The notes: generated by a model not told the origin, from the letters alone. A stretch of 64,000 bases of DNA from Rhizobium grahamii (GCF_009498215.1 NZ_CP043498.1:1550001-1614000), one strand, 5' to 3'. Counted from the stretch's first letter, positions 19,246 through 29,070 are shown. Numbers and translations: made by a program.

Positions 19246-22200
19246 ATGGCCAAAACTCCGAAGAAATCTCCCGCCCCTGTTGGCTTCGAGGAAGCCCCGC
19301 AGTCGTCCTTCGAGGGCGCTCCCCTGTCCGGTTCCGTATCCGACTGGGTGAAGCAGCTGGAGGCCGATGCCGAGGCGTCAAGTGTCGAGACGCAGCGCCA
19401 GATCGCCTCGAAGGCCGGCAAGCATCGCAAGAAGGTGGAGATCGCAGCCAAATCGGCCGAAGGCCGCAAGCCCGAAGGGGCGTCCGAGCCGTTGCGAGGC
19501 CCCGCGGAGCGAAGGCGCAAGGCGCCGGCAGCGTGAGCGCTTCAAAAAGTGCGAGAGGCACCTCGATGGGCGGCTCGACCGACCCGAAGACCCGCGCCGC
19601 TGCCGGCCTCAACCCGGTCGCCGGCATGGACACGACGCTGGAGGAAGCCGCCTCGCTGCAGGCCGGCACCGCCGTCACCGCCACCGTCGAGGCCCTGTCG
19701 GCGCTGATCGAGAGCGGCAACCCGCTGCATAAGAACGGCAAGATCTGGACGCCGCACCGCCCCGCCCGGCCCGACAAGTCCGAAGGCGGCATCTCGATCC
19801 GCATGGACTCGGAATACCAGCCCGCCGGCGACCAGCCGACGGCCATCAAGGATCTCGTCGAGGGCCTCGAAAATGGCGACCGCAGCCAGGTTCTGCTCGG
19901 CGTCACCGGCTCCGGCAAGACCTTCACCATGGCCAAGGTGATCGAGGAAACCCAGCGCCCGGCGCTAATCCTGGCGCCGAACAAGACGCTCGCCGCCCAG
20001 CTCTATTCAGAGTTCAAGAACTTCTTCCCCGACAACGCGGTCGAGTACTTCGTCTCCTACTATGACTACTACCAGCCGGAAGCCTACGTCCCGCGCTCCG
20101 ACACCTATATCGAGAAGGAATCCTCGATCAACGAGCAGATCGACCGCATGCGCCACTCGGCGACGCGCTCGCTGCTCGAGCGTGACGACTGCATCATCGT
20201 CGCCTCGGTCTCGTGCATCTACGGTATCGGCTCGGTCGAGACCTATACCGCCATGACCTTCCAGATGAACGTCGGCGACCGCCTCGACCAGCGCCAGCTG
20301 CTCGCCGACCTCATCGCCCAGCAGTACAAGCGCCGCGACATGGATTTCCAGCGCGGCTCCTTTCGCGTCCGCGGCGACACCATCGAAATCTTCCCGGCCC
20401 ACTTGGAAGACGCGGCCTGGCGCATAAGCATGTTCGGCGACGAGATCGACGCCATCACCGAATTCGACCCGCTGACCGGCGCCAAGACCGGCGACCTGAA
20501 ATCGGTCAAGATCTACGCCAACTCGCACTATGTCACCCCGCGCCCGACGCTGAACGCCGCCATCAAGTCGATCAAGGAGGAGCTGAAGGGCCGCCTCGTC
20601 GAACTCGAAAAGGCCGGTCGCCTGCTGGAGGCCCAGCGCCTGGAACAGCGCACCCGCTACGATATCGAAATGCTCGAAGCCACCGGCTCCTGCCAGGGCA
20701 TCGAGAACTATTCGCGCTACTTGACCGGCCGCGACCCCGGCGACCCGCCGCCGACGCTGTTCGAATATGTCCCCGACAACGCCATCGTCTTCATCGACGA
20801 AAGCCATGTCACCATCCCGCAAATCGGCGGCATGTACCGAGGCGACTTTCGAAGAAAAGCGACGCTCGCCGAATACGGCTTCCGCCTGCCGTCGTGCATG
20901 GACAACCGGCCGCTGCGCTTCGAGGAATGGGACGCCATGCGCCCCGACACCATCGCCGTCTCGGCCACCCCGGCGGCTGGGAGATGGAACAGGCAGGCGG
21001 CGTCTTCGCCGAACAGGTGATCCGCCCGACCGGCCTGATCGACCCGCCGGTCGAGGTCCGCTCGGCCCGCAGCCAGGTCGACGACGTGCTCGGCGAAATC
21101 CGCGAGACCGCGGCCAAGGGCTACCGCACCCTCTGCACCGTGCTCACCAAGCGCATGGCCGAGGACCTGACCGAATACCTGCATGAACAGGGCGTCCGCG
21201 TCCGCTACATGCACAGCGACATCGACACGCTCGAGCGCATCGAGATCATCCGCGATCTCCGCCTCGGCGCCTTCGACGTGCTTGTTGGTATCAACCTTTT
21301 GCGCGAAGGCCTCGACATTCCCGAATGCGGCTTCGTCGCCATCCTCGATGCCGACAAGGAAGGCTTCCTGCGCTCCGAGACGTCGCTGATCCAGACGATC
21401 GGCCGCGCCGCGCGTAATGTCGACGGCAAGGTTATCCTCTATGCCGACAAGATCACCGGCTCTATGCAGCGCGCCATGGACGAGACCGCGCGGCGCCGCG
21501 AAAAGCAGGTGGCCTACAATGCCGAACACGGCATCACGCCGGAGAGCGTCAAGGCGAAGATCTCCGACATCCTCGACAGTGTCTACGAACGCGACCACGT
21601 CCGCGCCGACATTTCGGGCGCCTCGGGCAAGGGTTTTGCCGATGGCGGCAACCTCGTCGGCGGCAACCTGCAGACCCATCTCAACGCGCTGGAAAAGCAG
21701 ATGCGCGACGCCGCCGCCGACCTCGACTTCGAAAAGGCCGCCCGCCTGCGCGACGAGATCAAGCGCCTCAAGGCCGCCGAACTCGCCGTCATGGACGACC
21801 CGATGGCGCGCGAGGAAGCACGCTCGCAGGAAGGCAGCGGCAAGAAGAGCGGCAAGCCGGCCGCAGGCGGCAGCTCCCTCTTCGCCAAGCCCGGCCTCGA
21901 CGACATGGGCCCGGGCACCGACACCGAAACCCCGCTCTTCCGCAAGCCCGCGCTCGATGAAATGGGCCGCGACGTCGCAGACCCCTCCGGCAAGAGCCTC
22001 TTCCGCCGCAACAGCCTCGACGAAATGACCGTCGGCCGCACCGAAAAACCGGTCACCGGCCATCTGCCGGACAAGCCCGAGGCCGCCAAGGGCACGAAGC
22101 GCTTCTCACCGCTGCTGGAAGGCCAGCCGGAACGCGACGACGTCAGGCCGCTGGTGCGCGGCAAGACCGGCGTCGGGAGTTATGAGGATCCGGTGGATCA

Positions 22201-22249
22201 GAAACGCAAGGGGCGGACGAAGGGCAAGACGGGGCGGCCGGGGCAGTAA
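19246..22249 (+). pseudogene. uvrB: UvrABC system protein B, reading frame broken by two single-base losses
   Basis: UvrB is the damage-verifying helicase of nucleotide excision repair. The product (about 1000 residues) has the long N-terminal extension typical of Rhizobiaceae (starts [19 protein letters not shown]). Seen: Walker [10 protein letters not shown], the beta-hairpin region [21 protein letters not shown], helicase motif [19 protein letters not shown] motif [20 protein letters not shown]. The frame changes between 19461 and 19536, where both frames are open, and at 20972, where CCGGCGG should read CCGGGCGG to give [10 protein letters not shown]. Both changes equal one missing base. 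Everything else is intact, so sequence error is more likely than a dead gene. A GTG overlapping the first stop (19533) could also let the two halves be translated separately. Confidence 0.92.
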
Positions 22250-22300
22250 CCGCCGCCGACCGGACCGTTTCCCTCTGTCGCGCCACCCACCCACACTCCC

Positions 22301-22427
22301 GTCATCCCGGACTTGATCCGGGATCCAGCCACCGCGCGTCCGCGCGGTGAATGACTCGGCGAACAACAACAATCTCCGCCCGATAGACATCGCGCCGCTG
22401 GATGCCGGATCGAGTCCGGCACGACGG
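22301..22427. repeat. Pair of inverted REP-like palindromes (left of GIY-YIG gene)
   Basis: GTCATCCCGGACTTGATCCG begins the first copy (22301-22328). The second copy (22398-22427) is the same element in inverted orientation with a few changes (CTGGATGCCGGATCGAGTCC onward). Each is itself palindromic. This is the widespread alphaproteobacterial intergenic repeat; two inverted copies ~70 bp apart make a REPIN-like unit. Confidence 0.8.
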
Positions 22428-22472
22428 CCACCATTGATTGCATTTCACCTCGGAAACACGCATCATCCGCGC

Positions 22473-22763
22473 ATGAAGGGCTATGTCTACATCCTGGCTT
22501 CGCAGCGCAACGGCACGCTCTACACCGGCGTGACATCCAACCTGCCGCGCCGCCTCTTCGAGCACCACAATGACCTTACTCCAGGCTTCACCAGCCGCTA
22601 CGGCGTCAAGACGCTCGTTTGGTTCGAGGAATACGATCTCGTCACCGACGCGATCGCCCGGGAAAAAGCCATCAAGAACTGGCCGCGCAAATGGAAACTC
22701 GACCTCATCGAGGCAATGAACCCCGACTGGCAGGACATCGCCCATTTCTTGCACGGCCTCTGA
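22473..22763 (+). CDS. GIY-YIG nuclease superfamily protein
   Basis: 96 residues from ATG 22473; the frame extends upstream only through the repeat. Complete GIY-YIG domain: KGYVYILASQRNGTLYTGVT (YVY and YTG replace GIY and YIG, as in many members), LPRRLFEHHND with the catalytic Arg, KTLVWFEEYD, and REKAIKNWPRKWKLDLIE. This small stand-alone branch has no proven role. It lies exactly between two pairs of REP-like palindromes, so it may be linked to their spread. Confidence 0.88.
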   Translation: MKGYVYILASQRNGTLYTGVTSNLPRRLFEHHNDLTPGFTSRYGVKTLVWFEEYDLVTDAIAREKAIKNWPRKWKLDLIEAMNPDWQDIAHFLHGL

Positions 22764-22807
22764 ACCCGTACTACCCCATCCGCGCAGCATCGGCCGCCAA
22801 CTTGCCC

Positions 22808-22919
22808 GTCACCCCGGACTTGATCCGGGGTCCAGTGCGCTCAAGTCCTTGAGCGAAGGAGACTCTCTCGCGCCGCAGACGCGGCGCTGCTGGATGCCGG
22901 GTCAAGCCCGGCATGACGG
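22808..22919. repeat. Pair of inverted REP-like palindromes (right of GIY-YIG gene)
   Basis: Copies at 22808-22835 (GTCACCCCGGACTTGATCCG start) and 22890-22919 (CTGGATGCCGGGTCAAGCCC start, inverted). Same family and arrangement as the pair at 22301-22427. The sequence between them contains two more small hairpins (GCTCAAG/CTTGAGC and GCGCCGC/GCGGCGC). Confidence 0.8.
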
Positions 22920-22943
22920 AAGGAGAGCTCTTTGGGAATGTCC

Positions 22944-24685
22944 CTAGTTTTGACCCGAAAATATTGTCGATGTGATCGTCTGTGCTGCGGATTTTGCAAC
23001 AGCCAAAATGTCATCGTTACGAAGCGCATCTCTGTCTGTCTTTAAGCCTGCTTTCCCCAGGTCGCCCTCCAATTGGAAAACAAATCTACTGATATCACTT
23101 ACAAGAGCAGCTTCGTCGTCGGCATAATTTAGTATACGGTCCGAGATAATCGAGATATTTTGGTCGTCAACACTTATGTCAGTCGTTAGGTTCGCCCCGC
23201 GCCGAGCAATAAACCACATAATATAAATTCTATATCTCTTCCACTCCGGCGATATGCGCTTCGTTCGGAATAGAAACTCGAGCCGGTAGTAGACGTATGC
23301 TGCGGCATGATACGGCTTGACGTTGTGGTCATCCAGAAATAGCGTTTTATCGAACTCGCGCTTAATTTGACGAAAGTCACGACCTGCTCGATGGGGCATA
23401 CCTAAAAACATCGACACTACAGCTTTAAGTAATGCCACAGCATCAATAATACGAACTCGCTCAGGAACTTCTTCAAAGCGATACTGATTTTCCCTTCGCT
23501 CGAAGTAAAGGTTTCTGGGTTCCGGTTGATTTCTTACATACTCTTCGAAGTCTTTCAAAAACGGCCGCAGCGCCCAAAATTGCTCATCCCGCACAGGATT
23601 TTGCTTATTCGTACCCACGATTATGCTACGGACAAACGACACATCATCCGAAACGACCAATCTAAATGGCACAAAAGAGCCAGAGAGTCTCAACCGCTCG
23701 TTAAATACTACATTCGACGTTTGGCAACCATTAACTACTTGATAATCTTCAATTCTAAAGTTGTCACCAGTCGGCCGCCCCTGTCTCGCGACCACCGTGA
23801 TACCATTATTCCTGTAAACAAAGGCTTCAGACTGAGAAATTAGGGAATCAGCCATCTGGTTGTTGATTTCACTCTCAGGGTCAAAATCCCTGACATTGTC
23901 GAAGAACAGTTTCCGATTGATACGCTGACTTGAATGATGCTCATCGGGATTTATCGTGATAATTCGTAGCAACTCGTCGGTTGAAATATATCCGATGTAA
24001 GCCTCAGACACATTTGAAATAGATGGCAATGTGATACGATTCTTGAACTGGAAACTTGCAGTAGCGGCGTCTGTCGCACGGCGATAATACTGCTGCAGTT
24101 GCGCAGCACCCACAAACTCCACCTCTATCTCCGAAAATAGACTTAGTCCTTCCAATACCCCCTTGTTTTCGCCACGAGGTCACGCGCATGACTGGAGACT
24201 TCTCCCTTACCCGTCACGACGTAATATATTCTCAGCTTCGGATTTGAAGTTAACTTGCTGGCATTCTCAAATATAAAAGAACGTATAGCTTTTGCATCGT
24301 TAAGTTTTTCAGCTTCATATTTCTTATCTGAAATAAAGAAGTCCTCAACGGCATCTAGGAATTTTGAGAGGTTGCCATAGTCAATCCCCTCAGACGTCTT
24401 CGATTGAAAGAAATAGAATTCCGCGTCGTTAATCCGTCTAAGAGAACTCAATTCCTCGACCGAAGTCGCGACTTCTCCTCCAACCGTAATTCCTACGCCA
24501 TCCAGACCAAAATCACTTCCTTCAAGATGGAAGTCATCTGCCGACACCCCCAAGCCATCTCGGCCATTTGCAATACAGAAGATGCTATACTTTTCAAAAT
24601 TCTCTGCTTCGTCGGCACTATCTAGTGAAAAGAAGTTCTCAAATGCTGCCAACTGCGATTTAATTATGGGGTTACGAATCGGCAT
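22944..24685 (-). pseudogene. AIPR-family abortive-infection protein, reading frame broken once
   Basis: Two adjacent frames add up to one ~580-residue AIPR protein (PF10592). The N-terminal part (24685-24143, start MPIRNPIIKSQ with AGGG upstream) carries the nuclease-like region FGLDGVGITV ... FYFFQSKTSEGIDYGNLSKF. The C-terminal part holds the AIPR core, including VVNGCQTSNVVFNERL. The frame breaks at 24158-24162: five C (G on the coding strand) where six would restore LVAKTRGVLEGLSLFSEI. AIPR proteins are associated with phage resistance by abortive infection. The region is clearly more AT-rich than its neighbours, which suggests horizontal acquisition. It could be a degraded defence gene or a sequencing error. 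Confidence 0.85.
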
Positions 24686-24842
24686 ATAAAATCCCTTTAA
24701 CAACAACTGTAGATTTAATTATCCAATAAATTTCTCGATTTCAAGTAGAGACGATTTACGATCGTCGTTTCTCACCTCGAGGCGAGAAGCACGATAGACG
24801 AAACTGAAGCATCTAACTCCACTTCGCGATCTGCAGCAGCGA

Positions 24843-24878
24843 TTTCACACACATATATATTTTCACACACGTATATAT
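24843..24878. repeat. Tandem 18-bp direct repeat, AT/CA-rich
   Basis: TTTCACACACATATATAT (24843-24860) is followed at once by TTTCACACACGTATATAT (24861-24878), 17 of 18 identical, then more alternating TA. It marks the edge between the AT-rich AIPR region and GC-rich chromosome. Confidence 0.7.
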
Positions 24879-24892
24879 AGATATATATACAA

Positions 24893-25382
24893 AGGATTGG
24901 CGGGTGCGCGATCCAACCCATGCCATCATCGCCTCGTCCCGTCACGGATACACCGGAAGGCGTTGCGGCGAGGCGGGACCGGCGCGGGGTGTGAGGGTAG
25001 GACGCAAAACCTCATGCACCGGGTCCGCAGAAAATGGTCTCCCTCCGGGGACGGCGGCCCGCGCGAATGCGGCGTCGAGTTGAGCCCCGGACGTGCCTGT
25101 GTGGCACACATGGCCCCCAGGGGAAGCAAAGCTTCCTCGGGCAAGGCGGCAGAGGGACCGGAGTTGTGGGCATAAACCGCCGAGCGGGGCGCTCGACAGC
25201 GCCATTTTACACGTTTCAGATGAGGCTCTTTCGAGCGCCCCGTCCGAACCCCGCCGCCCGCAAGGGCCGGCAAACCGATTGAAGGATCAAACCACGGGCG
25301 AAACCAGCCGCGTGAAGGCAAAGCCGCGCGCCGCCGGCAGCGCCGCCAGACAGAGACGCCAAGCATCGACGGAGGAGCAGGC
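24893..25382. other. GC-rich stretch without a convincing gene
   Basis: Several frames are open by chance on both strands but none has family resemblance, a good ribosome site and sensible composition together. One frame (25093-25386, plus strand) ends in an ATGA overlap with the next gene and might be a small upstream gene, but I cannot support it. Confidence 0.3.
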
Positions 25383-25817
25383 ATGATCGGATCCGAACTG
25401 AAGGCGCCGAGAGCAGGCATGAGCGACTGGGAACGCCGCATCGACGACTACGGCAGGCTGGCCCTGCGCGTGCGCACCGCCGAGATGCTCGGCCTGCCGG
25501 CAAGGGTCTGCGGCATGCGCAACTGTCGCCGCAAGCGATCCTGCGGGTTCGCGTTCATCGCCACCAGGCTGCCGGTCTGTTCCACGATGCTGACCGAGGA
25601 GCAGCGCAAGGCGCATGACGAGCTCCTCGATTTCGCCGGCCGCGTCTATGAAGCGGCGCACTCCGGCCACTTCGGCAACCTCTATCGCCTGCTTCTGCAG
25701 AACCCGCCGGAATATCACCGCTCGGTGATAGAGATCGTCCGTCATGCCCTGCCACCGCGCCGTCGCCTCGACGCGATCCGCAGGATCGAGGCGCAACGGC
25801 TGGTTGGTACCATCTAG
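25383..25817 (+). CDS. Conserved hypothetical protein
   Basis: 144 residues; AGGAG 5 nt before ATG 25383. Contains ARVCGMRNCRRKRSCGF (three Cys, basic) and a helical second half (RKAHDELLDFAGRVYEAAH, PPRRRLDAIRRIEAQRL). It resembles small proteins found in rhizobial genomes with no known role. The Cys-rich basic part might bind metal or nucleic acid; this is a guess. Confidence 0.6.
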   Translation: MIGSELKAPRAGMSDWERRIDDYGRLALRVRTAEMLGLPARVCGMRNCRRKRSCGFAFIATRLPVCSTMLTEEQRKAHDELLDFAGRVYEAAHSGHFGNLYRLLLQNPPEYHRSVIEIVRHALPPRRRLDAIRRIEAQRLVGTI

Positions 25818-26192
25818 GGACAGGTTTCCGGAAACGGGACAGCAGTCGCTGTGAATGCTAACTATTCGTCAAGTGTCTGAATCTTTGGCGATTCCCGTTT
25901 TGCAGAATCGCGTGCCACAATATTGCCGCTTGCCTTTTGCTTCGAATGCTGTCACCAAATGCGGCTCTCGGGCATTTGCATGCCGGTGACTGGACTGATG
26001 TGGTAAAGCTTTCCGGCAGGAAGGCGGCGTGGGGGACCCCGCGTGACTGAGACGTTCTTTCCCCGTTCGTGAACTACTCGACTGACCCTTCGCGCGCTGA
26101 ATTTCGATGAAGGAGCGCGAAAGTGAAAGCCGTCCGTTTCCTCTCGCGGGGCGCGGATACCAAACAGACTACAGGGAAAAGGACCTATCCCC
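25818..26192 (+). promoter_or_regulatory. Leader/promoter region of cold-shock gene
   Basis: 375 bp without a supported gene. Cold-shock genes commonly have long structured 5' leaders, so part of this is probably untranslated leader; ACAGGGAAAAGGACC provides the ribosome site before ATG 26193. No specific promoter assigned. Confidence 0.35.
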
Positions 26193-26405
26193 ATGGCCAC
26201 CAAAGGCACCGTAAAATTCTTCAACCAGGACAAGGGTTTTGGTTTCATCACGCCAGAAGGCGGCGCGAAGGACGTATTCGTCCACATCTCCGCGCTCCAG
26301 GCTTCCGGCATCCAGTCGCTGCGCGAAGGCCAGCAGGTTACCTTCGACACCGAGCCGGACCGCATGGGCAAGGGCCCGAAGGCCGTCAACATCTCGGCTA
26401 ACTAA
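26193..26405 (+). CDS. Cold-shock protein (CspA family)
   Basis: 70 residues, a single cold-shock domain. RNP1 is KGFGFIT and RNP2 is VFVHIS; the N-terminus [16 protein letters not shown] and the end GPKAVNIS are typical. Binds single-stranded RNA/DNA and acts as an RNA chaperone. Rhizobia carry several paralogues, so I do not assign a numbered gene name. A strong terminator follows. Confidence 0.95.
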   Translation: MATKGTVKFFNQDKGFGFITPEGGAKDVFVHISALQASGIQSLREGQQVTFDTEPDRMGKGPKAVNISAN

Positions 26406-26432
26406 TTCATTTTCTGCTTCGGCAGGAAAGAG

Positions 26433-26461
26433 AACGGCGCTCCGCAAGGGGCGCCGTTTTT
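26433..26461 (+). terminator. Rho-independent terminator of cold-shock gene
   Basis: AACGGCGCTCC (26433-26443), loop GCAA, GGGGCGCCGTT (26448-26458): an 11-bp stem with one G-T pair, a GNRA tetraloop and a run of T to 26461. Confidence 0.9.
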
Positions 26462-26849
26462 CGTTGGGGGATGGTGGCTGTCCGGGAGAATGACCGGGAA
26501 GCCGCCCTCCCTCGCGAATGCGCCGGCGCCGCTATTGCGCCCGTCGCAGTGAGGGTCGTCCGGTCCCGTTGACGGTTCCCCCAACGCACGACTTGGCCAA
26601 CGTCCCCTCACCCGGAAACGATGCAATAATCGCCTCATGAAGTTGTCCGCCGCGTCAGTGGTCCATCCGCTTTGAAGCAGGACGAAGCGAAGCACACAGG
26701 GAAGGTTTGATCGTTTTCAGGAAAGCGGGGTTTGTTGAAGCGTCAGCAACGGCGCGCCAATCGCAGGCAGGCCCTTCGACCGTGCGCCCGCGGGGAACGC
26801 AGGCAGGGCTTCTCGCCTGTATCCAGCCCGACCCGTCGTGCGGCAGCGC
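26462..26849. other. Intergenic region, nothing recognised
   Basis: 388 bp between the cspA terminator and the dusA stop codon. Short open frames only, with no ribosome sites or family resemblance. Could hold a small RNA, but I see no terminator or promoter pair that supports one. Confidence 0.3.
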
Positions 26850-27896
26850 TTAGGCGCCGACCGCTTCCCGCGCGCCATCAAAATCAACCGCGGCAAAGGC
26901 TGCGGCAATCACCTCGGGGCCGGCTCCCGCCTTGACGGCATCGGTCGACAGGATCTGCCGGTAGCGCCGGGCGCCGGGCAGCCCGGTAAACAGCCCGACC
27001 ATGTGCCGCGCCACCTGCTGCAGCCGTCCGCCATTGGCGACATGATGCTCGGCATAGGCCATCATCCGGTCGCGGATCGCGCCCCAGTCTGCCGCCTCCG
27101 CCGCAGCACCATAGAAGCGATGGTCGACATCGGCGAGAATGGCGGCGTTCTGATAGGCCGCGCGCCCAAGCATGATGCCGTCGACATGCTCGAGATGATG
27201 AGCCGCCTCGTCGAGCGTCTGGATGCCGCCGTTGATGCCGATGAAGACATCCGGCCGGGCCTGCTTCGTGCGGTAGACGATCTCGTAATCGAGCGGCGGG
27301 ATCTCGCGGTTCTCCTTCGGCGACAGGCCCTTCAGCCAGGCCTTGCGCGCATGGATCCAGATCGCGTCGGCGCCGGCATCGAGCACCCGGTCGAGAAGGC
27401 CGGGCAGCGCCACCTCAGGCTCCTGCTCGTCGACGCCGATCCGGCATTTCACCGTGACCGGCACGTCGGCCACCGCCTTCATCGCCGCCACGCAGGCCGC
27501 CACGGTCTCTGGCGTCAGCATCAGGCAGGCGCCGAAGGTACCGGACTGCACCCGGTCGGAGGGACAGCCGACATTGAGGTTGATCTCGTCGTAGCCGTAG
27601 GGCGCTGCAATCCGGACCGCCTCGGCAAGCTTCGCCGGATCCGATCCGCCGAGCTGCAGCGCCACCTTATGCTCCGCCGCATCGAAGGACAGCAACCGCT
27701 CGCGCGGCCCGTGGATGATCGCGTCAGCCACGACCATTTCCGTGTAGAGCAGCGCATTGCGGCTGATCTGCCGGTGGAAATAGCGGCAATGGCGATCGGT
27801 CCAGTCGATCATCGGCGCAACGGCGAAGATCGGAGCCCCAGAAATACGGGCTTTTTCGTAGAATGTCAAGCTGTTAGCCTCACTCTGGCTTGTCAC
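26850..27896 (-). CDS. dusA: tRNA-dihydrouridine synthase A (5' end supplied by integrated element)
   Basis: 348 residues from GTG 27896; a TTG at 27869 with GAGG 8 nt upstream is an equally good start and aligns better with the native N-terminus. FMN enzyme reducing uridines in the tRNA D-loop. Seen: PIFAVAPMIDWTDRHCRYFH, the catalytic Cys in NLNVGCPSDRV (residue 111), and phosphate-binding INGGIQTLDEA. The codons for PIFAVAPMIDW lie in the 35-bp repeat shared with 45249-45283. Sequence 5' of it comes from the element and encodes FYEKARISGA, in place of the native FYAEALTSGQ left at 45.3 kb. The gene therefore stays intact after integration. Confidence 0.95.
   Translation of the reverse strand: MTSQSEANSLTFYEKARISGAPIFAVAPMIDWTDRHCRYFHRQISRNALLYTEMVVADAIIHGPRERLLSFDAAEHKVALQLGGSDPAKLAEAVRIAAPYGYDEINLNVGCPSDRVQSGTFGACLMLTPETVAACVAAMKAVADVPVTVKCRIGVDEQEPEVALPGLLDRVLDAGADAIWIHARKAWLKGLSPKENREIPPLDYEIVYRTKQARPDVFIGINGGIQTLDEAAHHLEHVDGIMLGRAAYQNAAILADVDHRFYGAAAEAADWGAIRDRMMAYAEHHVANGGRLQQVARHMVGLFTGLPGARRYRQILSTDAVKAGAGPEVIAAAFAAVDFDGAREAVGA
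27799..27833. repeat. attL: 35-bp direct repeat inside dusA
   Basis: Identical to 45249-45283 over 35 bp (begins GTCCAGTCGATCATCGG). Outside these limits the two sites differ. It encodes the conserved FMN-site peptide of DusA near its N-terminus, the known target of dusA-specific integrases. Confidence 0.92.
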
Positions 27897-27941
27897 AATT
27901 TGTCAGCCTTTTTCAGCCGGTTGCACCGTTTTTCACTATCG

Positions 27942-27981
27942 GGTACAACATTGTCGTACCAACGGGGAATAATGTTGTACC
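27942..27981 (+). promoter_or_regulatory. Perfect 11-bp inverted repeat abutting the integrase start
   Basis: GGTACAACATT (27942-27952) and AATGTTGTACC (27971-27981), 18-nt spacer holding the ribosome site (CGGGGAA); the ATG follows directly. Either an operator for a repressor or an mRNA hairpin controlling integrase translation. It sits in the short region that also drives dusA on the other strand. Confidence 0.55.
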
Positions 27982-29064
27982 ATGGGCACCATCAGCGCAC
28001 GTAAGCGGCAGGACGGAAGCACCGGATATACCGCCCAAATTCTGAGAAAGAAAGGCGGGAAGATCGTTTGGAGGGAAGCCAAGACCTTCGATAGGGAGCG
28101 CGAGGCTAAAGCGTGGATCCGCTTCCGTGAGGCGGAACTGGATCGCCCCGGCGCCTTAGAGCGGGTCAACGCAAAGACGTTCACGCTAGCCGACGCCATT
28201 GACCGTTACAACAAAGAGAAGAACGAGATCGGCCGCACCAAGGCCCAGGTGCTCGATACCATCAAGAACTTCGCCATAGCCGACATGAATTGCGATCGCA
28301 TAAAGAGCGACGACATAGTGGCATTCGCGCAAGAGCTTCTGGCAGGCGGACGGCAGCCGCAAACCGTGGCAAACTACATCTCTCACCTGGCTGCGATTTT
28401 CCGCATTGCAAGGCCAGCCTGGGGCATGCCGCTAGATCAGTCTGCAATGAAAGACGCTCAAGTCGTGCTGCGTGACCTTGGCACGACAACCCGCTCGACC
28501 AAGCGAGACAGGCGCCCCACCCTAGCCGAACTTGATTTGATCATGAATCACTTCGTTGACCGAAAGACGCGCGTGCCGCAGTCGTCGCCCATGCATAAGA
28601 TCGTGGCCTTCGCCATCTTCTCCACCCGCAGGCAAGAAGAGATCAGCCGCATCACGTGGGCGGATCTCGACATCCCGCACAACCGCGTACTGGTTCGCGA
28701 TATGAAACACCCCGGTCAAAAGAAGGGCAATGACGTCTGGGTTGAGTTGCCGCCCGAAGCCATCCGCATCATTGAGAGCATGCCCAAGAAGAAGGATCGG
28801 ATATTCCCGTACGGCACCGACGCCATCAGCGCCGCGTTTACGCGCGCGTGCCAGTACCTTCACATTGACGACTTGCACTTTCACGACCTTCGGCACGAGG
28901 GCGTGTCGCGTCTTTTCGAAATGGGGCGCACTATTCCCCTCGCCGCAAGCGTTAGCGGTCACCGGTCCTGGAACAGCCTGCAGCGCTATTCGCACCTACG
29001 CGAAACGGGCGACAAATTAGACGGGTGGAAGTGGCTGGACGTGTGCTGTGCTGACACAAAATGA
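27982..29064 (+). CDS. int: Tyrosine-type integrase, dusA-specific
   Basis: 360 residues. N-terminal arm-binding and core-binding regions (to ~170), then the catalytic domain with Arg217 (STRRQEEI), HDLRHEG (His301, Arg304), SGHRS (His327) and the nucleophile Tyr336 in LQRYSHL. It would catalyse integration and, with a directionality factor, excision at the dusA site. Located 149 bp from attL and divergent from dusA, the usual place. An inverted repeat abuts its start codon. Confidence 0.95.
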   Translation: MGTISARKRQDGSTGYTAQILRKKGGKIVWREAKTFDREREAKAWIRFREAELDRPGALERVNAKTFTLADAIDRYNKEKNEIGRTKAQVLDTIKNFAIADMNCDRIKSDDIVAFAQELLAGGRQPQTVANYISHLAAIFRIARPAWGMPLDQSAMKDAQVVLRDLGTTTRSTKRDRRPTLAELDLIMNHFVDRKTRVPQSSPMHKIVAFAIFSTRRQEEISRITWADLDIPHNRVLVRDMKHPGQKKGNDVWVELPPEAIRIIESMPKKKDRIFPYGTDAISAAFTRACQYLHIDDLHFHDLRHEGVSRLFEMGRTIPLAASVSGHRSWNSLQRYSHLRETGDKLDGWKWLDVCCADTK

Positions 29065-29070
29065 CAGGGG

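Noticed and set aside
20960-20980. Programmed -1 frameshift in uvrB (and similarly at 24160 and 45702)
   Set aside because: None of the sites has a proper X-XXY-YYZ slippery heptamer with a following pseudoknot, and no close family uses frameshifting; sequence error or mutation is simpler.
24893-25382. Several mid-size open frames on both strands (up to 171 residues)
   Set aside because: Overlapping one another in all frames, low-complexity composition, no motif; kept as non-coding.
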